NCBI GenBank assembly: GCA_945871045.1
Contig: CAMBUC010000117.1
Span: 1-6,830, forward strand
Direction: 5' to 3'
Source of the DNA: an uncultured bacterium
Lineage (GTDB): Bacteria > Bacillota > Clostridia > Lachnospirales > Lachnospiraceae
Length of the DNA stretch: 6,830 bases
In this document: positions 1 through 6,830 of the stretch, in pieces
How the letters are laid out: every line of letters starts with the position of its first letter
How positions within the stretch are numbered: position 1 is the stretch's first letter
The notes under the pieces: model-generated
The model's database searches: none
What the model was told of the DNA's origin: nothing
The model's input: the letters and a program-made list of their open reading frames with translations, nothing else
Translations under genes and position numbers: made by a program

Positions 1-39
1 TCTCTTTGCAGGCTGTATCATGTCTCAGCAGATGTGATC

Positions 40-1227
40 TTAGGGCTGCGGCGATAATTCATGCGCGTTTTTCTGACATGCTCTTTCTTTTCCGGACGCT
101 CCCATCTGATCCATGATCGCCCACAACTCCTGTTCCTGTTCCGCTGTCCGTTTTGCTTTTCGATGCTTTGAAATAAAATCCACATAGGCTTTCACTGCAT
201 CTGCAAACTTCTGATGTGATGACGGATCATCGGGCTTCTCAAGCGGAAGAAGATTTCTTTTGTGCACCTCACATATAATTCTTTCATAATGTGATGTCAT
301 ATTTCTGTTGTTGACCAGATCACAGAAAAAATGAAACTCGCATGGATCCTGCACATCTGTTTCTTCGGGAAAACTCTGTTCAAGAAAATTGTTAACCGTC
401 GGATAATGTACCGATTTCCCATTAACCACCTTTGGGCAGAAATCAGTTCCCCTGATAACATTGGCACTTTCGATCATCAGTATAAGGTTCGTATAGGCCA
501 GCAGGTTTCTGATATGACGGCCGACATACTCCGTGTAAAACCCGCATAACTGCACCTTTGCCATCACCTGTTTCTGCGTGATGATGATAGTTTCTGCACT
601 TTGGGGATCAACATGTGCTTCCGGCTGCTGACGGAACTTCGCCAGCAGTGCCTGTGCATCTGTGAGCGTCTGTGATACATACGATGGAATCGTCTTTTCC
701 AGCATTTCTCTGACAAAAATCTCATAATATGCTGCTGCATACAAAAATTTTTCATAAGCGTGTACTTTGTCCGAATCCATCTCATTCGCTTCTTCTTCCG
801 AACACTTTATAGCAAGATAGGAAAGCAATGTTTCCTCCAAAAGTTCCAGAAGCCGTTCCAGCAGAAGATACGGCACCAGGACTTCATCTGCATGGATCTC
901 GGATCTATCACTCATACTTTCTGTGATATAGGGTGATGACAGAAACGCCTGAATATTTTTTTCCCTGTTAACAAACGAAAGCACGCGATTATTTCCATCA
1001 TTTCTGTCATTTGCTTTTGGGATCACCTGTTCTTCGAAAAAAGTTTCAAAGGATCTGACCCGGTTCTTTGTTCTTGTCGAAACCGCGATCTCACAAATGA
1101 TCAGTTTGTCTAAATATTTCAACTGACCGGCATTTTTCACGGCCTTCCTCTCGTAGTTTCGAACAACATCCATGAATAACTGCCGGGCCTCATTCGCACG
1201 TTCTGATTTTTCATACTTTGCGATCAC
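40..1227 (-). CDS. Uncharacterised 395 aa protein with a C-terminal HEPN-like R-x4-H motif
   Basis: I do not recognise the family over its full length. The protein is mostly predicted-helical, charged and soluble-looking, with no signal peptide or clear membrane segment. Residues 308-313 read RNMTSH, matching the R-[N/D/H]-x3-H (R-x4-6-H) signature of HEPN domains. The context LVNNRNMTSHYE resembles the RNxTSHTYD/E segment of HI0074-type nucleotidyltransferase-partner HEPN proteins. If real, the domain would span roughly residues 215-360, with helical segments before and after the motif. HEPN domains are often metal-independent RNases, but no activity can be assigned here. The N-terminal 200 residues are of unknown type. 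The start is GTG at 1227: an AAAGGAGG site lies 6 nt upstream, and the nearby ATG at 1231 is out of frame and stops quickly. The gene lies downstream of sbcC but is separated by a terminator and has its own promoter. Two sampled lines gave about 40% GC, lower than two sampled lines of sbcC. The gene is certain; the function is not. Confidence 0.9.
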   Translation of the reverse strand: MIAKYEKSERANEARQLFMDVVRNYERKAVKNAGQLKYLDKLIICEIAVSTRTKNRVRSFETFFEEQVIPKANDRNDGNNRVLSFVNREKNIQAFLSSPYITESMSDRSEIHADEVLVPYLLLERLLELLEETLLSYLAIKCSEEEANEMDSDKVHAYEKFLYAAAYYEIFVREMLEKTIPSYVSQTLTDAQALLAKFRQQPEAHVDPQSAETIIITQKQVMAKVQLCGFYTEYVGRHIRNLLAYTNLILMIESANVIRGTDFCPKVVNGKSVHYPTVNNFLEQSFPEETDVQDPCEFHFFCDLVNNRNMTSHYERIICEVHKRNLLPLEKPDDPSSHQKFADAVKAYVDFISKHRKAKRTAEQEQELWAIMDQMGASGKERACQKNAHELSPQP

Positions 1228-1233
1228 GCATCG

Positions 1234-1241
1234 CCTCCTTT
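1234..1241 (-). promoter_or_regulatory. Ribosome binding site fixing the GTG start of the 395 aa gene
   Basis: On the minus strand this reads AAAGGAGG, near-perfect complementarity to the 16S 3' end, followed by 6 nt and then GTG at 1227-1225. It favours the GTG over the out-of-frame ATG at 1231-1229, which would sit only 2 nt from GGAGG and whose reading frame ends after six codons. Confidence 0.85.
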
Positions 1242-1249
1242 GTTTATTT

Positions 1250-1278
1250 ATTATAGCATGTTCTTATTTTCATGTTTC
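1250..1278 (-). promoter_or_regulatory. Vegetative (sigma-A) promoter with extended -10, upstream of the 395 aa gene
   Basis: On the minus strand 1255-1250 reads TATAAT, a perfect -10, preceded by TGC to give the extended -10 form TGnTATAAT (1258-1250). At a 17 nt spacing the -35 position (1278-1273) is GAAACA, only 3 of 6 matches to TTGACA, as is usual when an extended -10 is present. The predicted start of transcription near 1243 leaves a leader of about 15 nt that just contains the ribosome binding site. This implies the gene is transcribed independently of sbcDC. Confidence 0.7.
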
Positions 1279-1354
1279 ACTGGAACCGGCACATTTTTAC
1301 ATTTTAGGCTAAGTTTGAACATAAACATGCGCTTCCACCTACCTAACTGATACC

Positions 1355-1396
1355 AAAAAGGATACGAGTTCCGGTCCAGAGAGGCGTATCCTTTTT
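1355..1396 (-). terminator. Intrinsic terminator after sbcC
   Basis: A perfect 12 bp inverted repeat, AAAAAGGATACG (1355-1366) and CGTATCCTTTTT (1385-1396), encloses an 18 nt loop. On the minus strand it begins just past the sbcC stop codon (1400-1398), and the 3' arm ends in five T. On the plus strand the right arm runs into seven T (1392-1398), so the hairpin could also stop transcription entering sbcC antisense. It closes the sbcDC unit and separates it from the 395 aa gene. Confidence 0.8.
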
Positions 1397-1397
1397 T

Positions 1398-4300
1398 TCA
1401 TACTCCTGTATCTACCGTGATCTGGCTGCCATCCTTGTATTTTTTGATCCGGATCTGCTGCGGGATGTTTTCCATCAATTCTTCTCTATGGCTGATGATC
1501 CCCACCAGTTTATTGGTTCCCGAAAGATTCATCAGAATATCCATCGCGCTTTCCATGGATCTTCGGTCCAGCGTTCCAAATCCTTCATCAATAAACAGGG
1601 CATCCATCTGAATGCCTCCCAGATTGGACGAAACGGTGTCCGACAGACCGAGCGCAAGACTCAGCGAAGCCTTAAAACTTTCTCCGCCGGAGAGATTTCC
1701 AACCGGCCGCCGGTGTCCGGTGTAGTTGTCCAAAACCTCCAGATCCAGAAAATTGTTACTCTTCTTTCCCACCGAATCTTCCTGCCTGAATAACTCATAT
1801 TGCCCATCGGTCATAGGTAAGAGCCTCCGATTGGCGGCAGTAATGATATGATCAAAGCCTGTTGCCTGAATATACTGCTCCAGCGTGATCTTTCCATTGC
1901 CTGTCGTTCCCTTCACCAGATCATAGAGTCTCTTACAGATATTGTAGATTTTCTCGGCACGCAGTAATTCTCTGCTCTGGGAACGAATGCGGTTCTGTTT
2001 TTCAGAATTGACAGCGACCCTGTGTTCTGTGGAGATCACTGCTTTTCGCATCAGTTCCACGCCCTGCTTCTTTTCCTCGCACTGCCGTTTCAGTTGATCG
2101 ATATCTACCGGCTTCTTGCCTTCGGCGTCTTCCTTTGCCTGTTCCAACTGTTTTTCATTTGCTGCAACCGCCTGTTGGTAGACAGCGATTGTTTCCTCTG
2201 CTTCGCGGATCACATCCTCTGATACCACAAAAGAAAGCATTTCATCCACCGATGCAAACCTTTGAGTCTTCAGGGCATTCTCAAGGGCTGCCTGAAGTGT
2301 CTCTTCCTCCTTCTTTTGAAGTTTCAACGTGTCTTCCAACGCAGCGGACGCTGACTTCAGTGAAATCACCTGCACATCTGCTACTTTTTTGTCAGACTCC
2401 GCTGCTGTGATCGCATCCAATATCTGTTGCACCTCTTTGAGCGCTTCTGACCGCGCCTGATCTGCTTCTTCCCAGCTGCGAAAACTCAGTGTGCCAAAGG
2501 TCTGAAGCGTTGTCCGGGCCTCTATAAGCATTCGTTCCACCGTCTTCATTTCACAAAGCAGCGTTTCCTTTTCAGCGGCAATCCGTTCCATGCCCTCACC
2601 TTGTGCCTTCTCAAGATCCGCTTCTGCTTTCACAAGAAGGGCACATTCGTTTTCCAACGCGATCTGCTGTTTCTTTTGTGCTTCTGCCTTTTGCTCCACC
2701 AGCCCTCTGGCTTGTTGCAGACAGGCAATCTGTTCATCCAGCGTCTCTCCCGTTACAGAAAGACTCGCACCCGCATGATCCAGACAATCCGATACAAAGA
2801 TTCGTAGCTGCTCTTCGTATTCCTCCAATGCAGTCTTTGCCTTTTCCGCTTGGGTATGGGCGTGGTTCTTTGTCTCCAAACGAGCTGTCTCCTCTTGCCG
2901 GATCCTTTTGTATTCTTCCTCCGTCATGGAAGTATCCGGAAGTACGGCCAATTCCGGGTGATGCAGCGAACCGCACACAGGACACTTCTGCCCCTCCATT
3001 AGGTCTGCAGCCAGGATTCCCGCCCGGCAATTTTCCAGGATCCGCTCGGCTATCATTCGTTGTTCCACTGCCTGCTCGTATTCATTCCGCGCCCTTTGAA
3101 ATACAGTTTGTCTTGCAGCAAGCGTCTGTTTTCTCTTTGTTCTTTCGGGGATCTGATGATCGAATACAGCCTGCATATCATCCAGCAGATGGGAGATCCC
3201 TTCGTTTTCCCCTTTTACTTTCTGTAACTCCTCCGGCTTTCCCTTAAGGGCTGCTACTGTCTTTTTTAAAGTTGTTATTTCTTCTTTCAGGTCGGATTCC
3301 GCTGCTTTTATTTTTGATTCTTCTTCAAGAAGTTCCTTCTGTTTATCCTGTTTTTCCGCAAGGATCCGCTCTGTCTCATCCCGTTTTTGATAGATCGGAC
3401 CTTCCTGATCTAATTGATCGATCTTCTTTTGCAGTTCCTCTGCCCTGCTTCGTTTTTCTTCCGCAGCACTTCGTTGTTTCTCCATCGCTTCTGCTGTTTC
3501 CATCGCTGCCTGAAGTTTTTTCTTTTTATCAGCAATCTCTTCTGTCACCGCAGCGATCTCATCACACTTGGTCTTCCATGCCTGATAGAACGGAAACACC
3601 TCATGCCCGGCAATTTTTTGTTTCTTTAACAAAGCGACCGTTTCCTCCATCGCCGGTGCGCTGTCAGTAAGGGCGTTCTTCTCTTCCAGAAGCCCTGCAA
3701 GCCTTCGGATGAACTCATTCTCTGTCTTTGCGGTTGCAAGGAACGTTTCTTTTTCCTGAAGTTCTCTCTCTGCTTTCTGAAATTCAGCATTTACAGTTGT
3801 CAGCCGGTCTTTGTCTGAGTCGATCAGACGCGCCAACACATCCAGGATCTCATCCGGATTCCACACCCTGCCGGAACCAGCGGCACGCGTTTTCAGTTCT
3901 GCCAGTTCTGCTGCCGCTTCATCCGCTTCCTCCGCCATCACATCTCCCAAATACTGCAAGATGCTGTCTTCGGTTCTTCGTTTCACCCCATACGCTGCGT
4001 CCATGTGGTCCTTCAGCCGGTATTCAATATTCTTATATCCGTTTGTCAAAAAGATGGTCCGTAAAATCTCCGTCCGTTGATCCGTTTTCGCATTCAGCAG
4101 ATCCCGGAATTCTCCCTGGGCGATCATTGCGATCTGCTTAAACTGTTTTTCATCAATATGCAGCAGTTCCTTTACCGCCTGATTGACCTGTGTCAGACCT
4201 TCGATGGGCGTCCTACCCTCCTCATAAAGCACGGCCTTTTCTTTCTCTGTGATCACGCCTGTTCCCCGCTGCTTTTTTCTCTCGTACGCCGGCTGGCGCC

Positions 4301-4580
4301 AGATGTGATACCTTTTCCCCTGATGGGAAAAATAGAAATCCACATAACTTTCGGCAGATTCCTTTGCATATTCGCTCCTGAGATTCTTCGTGTCTCGGTA
4401 GGAACCGCTGGCTGTTCCGTACAAAGCAAAGCAGATGGCATCAAAAATCGTAGTTTTCCCTGCCCCGGTATCTCCGGAGATCAGAAACAGCCCTTTATCT
4501 TCAAATTGTTCAAAGTCGATTTCAGGCATTCGGTCCGCATATGGCCCGAATGCACTAAGGATCAATTTCATCGGTTTCAT
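1398..4580 (-). CDS. sbcC: SbcC, Rad50-like ATPase subunit of the SbcCD DNA-hairpin and end-processing nuclease
   Basis: This SMC-type ATPase binds DNA and controls the SbcD nuclease. The complex cleaves hairpins and palindrome-derived structures and trims blocked double-strand ends in the cytoplasm. At 1060 aa it matches the usual family length (about 1,050-1,130). The N-terminal ATPase half has the typical start MKPMKLILSAFGPYA, Walker A GDTGAGKTT (36-44) and a Q-loop at Q155 (AQGEFRDLL). Long Glu/Lys/Gln/Ala-rich coiled-coil arms span about 200-510 and 550-880. The zinc-hook apex CPVC lies at 533-536. The C-terminal half has the ABC signature LSGGE (963-967), Walker B LFIDE (995-999, catalytic E999), D-loop GTLD and switch H1031. 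No key residue is missing. The start ATG at 4580 fits the family N-terminus and overlaps the end of sbcD by 26 bp; a GGGG stretch sits 7 nt upstream, so translation is probably coupled to sbcD. Confidence 0.97.
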   Translation of the reverse strand: MKPMKLILSAFGPYADRMPEIDFEQFEDKGLFLISGDTGAGKTTIFDAICFALYGTASGSYRDTKNLRSEYAKESAESYVDFYFSHQGKRYHIWRQPAYERKKQRGTGVITEKEKAVLYEEGRTPIEGLTQVNQAVKELLHIDEKQFKQIAMIAQGEFRDLLNAKTDQRTEILRTIFLTNGYKNIEYRLKDHMDAAYGVKRRTEDSILQYLGDVMAEEADEAAAELAELKTRAAGSGRVWNPDEILDVLARLIDSDKDRLTTVNAEFQKAERELQEKETFLATAKTENEFIRRLAGLLEEKNALTDSAPAMEETVALLKKQKIAGHEVFPFYQAWKTKCDEIAAVTEEIADKKKKLQAAMETAEAMEKQRSAAEEKRSRAEELQKKIDQLDQEGPIYQKRDETERILAEKQDKQKELLEEESKIKAAESDLKEEITTLKKTVAALKGKPEELQKVKGENEGISHLLDDMQAVFDHQIPERTKRKQTLAARQTVFQRARNEYEQAVEQRMIAERILENCRAGILAADLMEGQKCPVCGSLHHPELAVLPDTSMTEEEYKRIRQEETARLETKNHAHTQAEKAKTALEEYEEQLRIFVSDCLDHAGASLSVTGETLDEQIACLQQARGLVEQKAEAQKKQQIALENECALLVKAEADLEKAQGEGMERIAAEKETLLCEMKTVERMLIEARTTLQTFGTLSFRSWEEADQARSEALKEVQQILDAITAAESDKKVADVQVISLKSASAALEDTLKLQKKEEETLQAALENALKTQRFASVDEMLSFVVSEDVIREAEETIAVYQQAVAANEKQLEQAKEDAEGKKPVDIDQLKRQCEEKKQGVELMRKAVISTEHRVAVNSEKQNRIRSQSRELLRAEKIYNICKRLYDLVKGTTGNGKITLEQYIQATGFDHIITAANRRLLPMTDGQYELFRQEDSVGKKSNNFLDLEVLDNYTGHRRPVGNLSGGESFKASLSLALGLSDTVSSNLGGIQMDALFIDEGFGTLDRRSMESAMDILMNLSGTNKLVGIISHREELMENIPQQIRIKKYKDGSQITVDTGV

Positions 4581-5724
4581 CGATCATCCCCGCTTCCTGT
4601 GCTGCCAGTTTCATGTACTTCATTTCTTCTTCGCTCATTTCACAGTGATACATGAGCCTGTAAAAATCTCCCACCAGTTCTGAAAATGACCGGTTCTCTG
4701 CCATATTCGAAAGATCCACCTGCTCCATGGACCGTGTGTGGGAATTGTCATAATCGATCTTCACGGTATTCGGATACACCTGCTGAAAAATTCCCATGGC
4801 GTCATTTAACGGATCCTCATCCGTCAATGTGACATAGATAAAATCATCCGGATCCGTAATATTGGCCCGATCCAAAAGCCTTTTCAGAGGCCCTTTGATA
4901 TGCCGCAGATCTCTCATGGGACGAAGGGGGATCAAATCCACAGAAACATTTCCCTTCTCTCCCAAAGTGATGATCGGCACCGACTTCCCATTGTTCACTT
5001 CGCTTAGCGAATACTTGAGCGGCGAACCTGCATAACGAACCGCTTCCCTGCCGACCCTCTGGGGCGAATGAATATGTCCAAGGGCCGCATAGTCAAAGGC
5101 ATCAAAACAATCGTACCCGATCTTTTCTACAAGACCGACACTCTGTGTCCCCATACTTTCAGAGCCTCCCAAAGACGGATCCTGCGATCTGCCGGTAACA
5201 AACTGATGCGCCACTATGACATTCCTTCGCTTTGGATCCACTTCTGCGTGTTTCAGGATCTCTCTGACCGCATCATCATAGGAAGCGATCCCTGCATCAG
5301 GAAAAAAATGTCTGACCTGTGATGCTTTCACAAAGGGAAGCAAATAGATGTCAACTTTCCCGTAGGCATCCGTTACCGTCCGCCGGTATAGGGTTCCATC
5401 ATATTTCGATGAGATATAGATGTGATTTGCTGCAAACAGCGCGCTGCCATAATTTAACCGGTCGTCGGAATCATGATTGCCGCTGATCATATAAGTCGAA
5501 ACCCCGGACTCTGACAGACTGCTCAAAAAATAGTCCAGCAGATTCATGGCAGCTTCGCTGGGTACCGCCTTGTCATAAACATCTCCCGCGATCAGTACGC
5601 CCTCCACAGACTGCTCCTCTATGATCCTGAGAATCTGATCCAGAATATATTGCTGATCTTTGATCAGGTCAAAATCTCCCAAGGATTTTCCCAGATGCAG
5701 ATCTCCTAAATGTAAAAACTTCAT
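4555..5724 (-). CDS. sbcD: SbcD, Mre11-like metallophosphoesterase nuclease subunit of SbcCD
   Basis: This is the catalytic subunit of SbcCD, a Mn-dependent 3'-5' exonuclease and hairpin endonuclease that pairs with SbcC. The 389 aa length is normal. The calcineurin-like phosphoesterase motifs appear in order: D8-L-H10, GDVYD with D48, GNHD with N83 and H84, AHQF with H173, and GHIH with H217 and H219. All metal-binding and catalytic residues are present. The region after about 270 is the C-terminal capping and SbcC-binding part and is less conserved. I chose ATG at 5724 over an in-frame GTG at 5760, because the protein then starts MKFLHLGDLHLGK as the family does and AGAGGTG lies 6 nt upstream. 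The first 12 residues from the GTG would be non-family sequence overlying the ribosome binding site. The gene is first in the sbcDC pair. Confidence 0.97.
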   Translation of the reverse strand: MKFLHLGDLHLGKSLGDFDLIKDQQYILDQILRIIEEQSVEGVLIAGDVYDKAVPSEAAMNLLDYFLSSLSESGVSTYMISGNHDSDDRLNYGSALFAANHIYISSKYDGTLYRRTVTDAYGKVDIYLLPFVKASQVRHFFPDAGIASYDDAVREILKHAEVDPKRRNVIVAHQFVTGRSQDPSLGGSESMGTQSVGLVEKIGYDCFDAFDYAALGHIHSPQRVGREAVRYAGSPLKYSLSEVNNGKSVPIITLGEKGNVSVDLIPLRPMRDLRHIKGPLKRLLDRANITDPDDFIYVTLTDEDPLNDAMGIFQQVYPNTVKIDYDNSHTRSMEQVDLSNMAENRSFSELVGDFYRLMYHCEMSEEEMKYMKLAAQEAGMIDETDEIDP

Positions 5725-5730
5725 ACGTGA

Positions 5731-5737
5731 CACCTCT
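5731..5737 (-). promoter_or_regulatory. Ribosome binding site deciding the sbcD start
   Basis: On the minus strand this reads AGAGGTG, 6 nt before ATG at 5724-5722. Its presence inside the longer GTG-initiated reading frame argues that the GTG at 5760 is not the start. Confidence 0.75.
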
Positions 5738-5817
5738 TCCAATCTGCTACGTTTTTTCACCTATATGAATAGTACAACAACTTCTGAAAAAGTGCACGGC
5801 AAAAAAATAATTGTCAT

Positions 5818-5871
5818 AAAAAGGAAAGGCAAACCGATCCGTAGGTTCCACCCACCGGATCAGTCTGCCTT
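5818..5871 (-). terminator. Strong intrinsic terminator after the lysine-rich gene
   Basis: Two 16 nt arms (5871-5856 and 5841-5826) flank a 14 nt loop, about 25 nt after the stop codon of the upstream gene. In the minus-strand RNA every position pairs, with two as G-U wobbles; in the plus-strand RNA the same two positions become A-C mismatches. The minus-strand transcript then runs TTTCCTTTTT (5827-5818). The hairpin is therefore built to stop transcription leaving the 5897-6709 gene, insulating sbcDC from it. Confidence 0.85.
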
Positions 5872-5896
5872 CTTTTACTTGTCATGCAATTTCCAT

Positions 5897-6709
5897 CTAT
5901 CCCCTGAAATCCACATGCTGTCCAACCATTTTCTCACTGTCGGTCTGCACTTGATCGCTTCTTTCTGCAAATGCATAATCACTGATCTTCTTCATGAGTT
6001 CCTCGATGGAATTGGCTGTTATCGTAACCGTTTCTTCACCATCTATGGAATCTGCATCACCTGTTTTGTCTGTCTTTGATGACCTTGCCCGTTCAAGCCT
6101 TGCCTCTTCTTTTTTCTTTTCTGCCTTCTTTTCAGCCGCCTTTTTCTCGACTTTCTTTTTCTCCGCAGATTTCTCAATTCTCGCCTTCTGATCGGAAGAA
6201 GACTTCTTGAGCACTGCAAAGAAAGAGGCTGTACCGCCATCATTTACCTGCATGCCATAGCCCTTTACGTTTGCGCCGGATTTCTCCATACTGGATTTTA
6301 ACTGTTCCAACTGGGCTGTTGCTCCGGAAAGAATCCCCTCATACTTCTTACGGTAATTCTCATCAGTAGCCATGCGCTCAATCTTATCCTCATCGATCAG
6401 AACGACTGTTTTGATATTGTTTGCATATTTTCCGGCATTTGCCTGAGCATTTGCCTTTTGGTCCTCACTGACAAGTATAAAGTCATAATTGCCGTATTTT
6501 TTCTTTAACTGTTCATAGTACTTCTGGGCCTCTTTGGAGAGTTTGGGATCCCCGATCGTTTTCCCAAGATTCTGGGATTCCTTTGCATTCTCGCCCTTCT
6601 GAGCCTTTTCTGCCGTCTCCTGTCTGGTGGTTTTGGCAGTTGACTGACTGCCCGCGCCGTAACTCTGCGCATAGACATTTGCCGCGATTGCATTTGTGTT
6701 AATAGCCAT
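5897..6709 (-). CDS. Lysine-rich uncharacterised protein, DUF6033-like, with flagellin-like N-terminus
   Basis: The function is unknown. The 270 aa protein begins MAINTNAIAANVYAQ, like the first residues of flagellins (MxINTN), followed by a Ser/Thr/Gln/Lys-rich, probably disordered segment to about residue 55. A folded core at about 57-170 includes YYEQLKKKYGNYDFILVS, VVLIDEDKIERMA and GYGMQVNDGGTASFFAV. A highly charged lysine/glutamate coiled stretch (about 174-208) and a short acidic tail follow. The core and layout recall proteins labelled DUF6033 in Lachnospiraceae; this is recognition from memory, not a search. It has no signal peptide, membrane segment or cysteine. The start could be ATG at 6715 or 6709: AAGGAGG lies 3 nt from the first and 9 nt from the second, and the second also gives the MAINTN start, so I prefer 6709. 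The gene is monocistronic by its own terminator. The candidate sigma-D promoter suggests expression with motility genes. Confidence 0.88.
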   Translation of the reverse strand: MAINTNAIAANVYAQSYGAGSQSTAKTTRQETAEKAQKGENAKESQNLGKTIGDPKLSKEAQKYYEQLKKKYGNYDFILVSEDQKANAQANAGKYANNIKTVVLIDEDKIERMATDENYRKKYEGILSGATAQLEQLKSSMEKSGANVKGYGMQVNDGGTASFFAVLKKSSSDQKARIEKSAEKKKVEKKAAEKKAEKKKEEARLERARSSKTDKTGDADSIDGEETVTITANSIEELMKKISDYAFAERSDQVQTDSEKMVGQHVDFRG

Positions 6710-6718
6710 ATCCATGTA

Positions 6719-6725
6719 CCTCCTT
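6719..6725 (-). promoter_or_regulatory. Ribosome binding site of the lysine-rich gene
   Basis: On the minus strand this reads AAGGAGG. It is 3 nt from the ATG at 6715 and 9 nt from the in-frame ATG at 6709; the latter spacing is within the normal range, which favours 6709 as the start. Confidence 0.8.
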
Positions 6726-6782
6726 GTGAATATACCGTCCGAAATCCGTTTCAGCCATGATAAATTTTGTTTTCTATTAACT

Positions 6783-6809
6783 TCATCGGCATATGAAAAT
6801 AAATGCTTA
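6783..6809 (-). promoter_or_regulatory. Candidate sigma-D/sigma-28 (motility-type) promoter
   Basis: On the minus strand TAAG (6809-6806), a 15 nt spacer and GCCGATGA (6790-6783) compare well with the sigma-D/sigma-28 consensus TAAA-N14-16-GCCGATAT: 3 of 4 at -35, and the first six bases of the -10 exact. It lies about 70 nt before the gene start, a plausible leader. An alternative vegetative -10, TATCAT (6762-6757), has no good -35 at 16-18 nt. The assignment is an inference from motif match only. Confidence 0.5.
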
Positions 6810-6830
6810 ACCCTTTTTTGTTTCTTTTTC

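Noticed and set aside
1..39. Terminator or next gene beyond the 395 aa gene
   Set aside because: The 39 bases after the stop show no hairpin with a T-run and no readable gene; the window ends too soon.
2603..3247. 214-codon open frame on the plus strand opposite sbcC, plus several other antisense frames in 1417-4655
   Set aside because: They lie entirely opposite the well-supported sbcC gene, have compositions expected from its reverse complement (Pro/Ser/Leu/Phe-rich), and no recognisable motif.
5725..5760. Extension of SbcD by 12 residues from a GTG at 5760
   Set aside because: The added residues are not family-like and cover the AGAGGTG ribosome binding site of the ATG at 5724.
5769..5797. 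Promoter for sbcDC: TACTAT (5774-5769) with GTGCAC at 17 nt
   Set aside because: Only 4 of 6 and 2 of 6 matches with no extended -10. A promoter must lie between 5725 and 5818 if the terminator is efficient, but I cannot place it. No Gram-positive LexA box was seen either.
5660..6079. Plus-strand open frame of 139 codons spanning the sbcD start, the terminator and the end of the lysine-rich gene
   Set aside because: It crosses a terminator hairpin and two gene ends on the opposite strand and has no recognisable domain.
6783..6798. Inverted repeat TTCAT-N6-ATGAA overlapping the sigma-D-like -10
   Set aside because: Five-base arms are too short to call an operator; likely chance.

Overview
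The window (about 6.8 kb) carries four protein-coding genes, all on the minus strand, packed with short intergenic gaps. The mid-40s GC content (judged from a few lines, not counted in full), strong AAGGAGG-type ribosome binding sites, a Gram-positive-style SbcC and a motility-type promoter point to a low-to-mid GC Firmicute. The first gene in transcription order resembles a family I associate with Lachnospiraceae (gut Clostridia), but that taxonomic guess is from memory and was not searched.

In the direction of transcription (right to left), the first gene (6709 to 5897) encodes a lysine-rich, uncharacterised protein of about 270 aa. It looks like the DUF6033 type, begins with the flagellin-like MAINTN, and is preceded by a candidate sigma-D/sigma-28 promoter. 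A strong hairpin terminator closes this unit. Next come sbcD (5724 to 4555) and sbcC (4580 to 1398), overlapping by 26 bp. They encode the Mre11-like nuclease and Rad50-like ATPase of the SbcCD complex, which opens DNA hairpins and processes DNA ends; all diagnostic motifs I looked for are present. A terminator hairpin starts directly after the sbcC stop codon.

The last gene (1227 to 40) has its own good promoter (extended -10) and an ideal ribosome binding site in front of a GTG start. It encodes a 395 aa protein that I cannot place in a named family. Its C-terminal third contains RNMTSH, which matches the R-x4-H signature of HEPN domains, common in RNases, toxins and defence proteins. It is the best candidate here for something undescribed, but the domain call rests on one motif and its setting. 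No tRNA, rRNA, CRISPR array, insertion sequence or long repeat was seen. No stretch over 300 bases lacks a gene.
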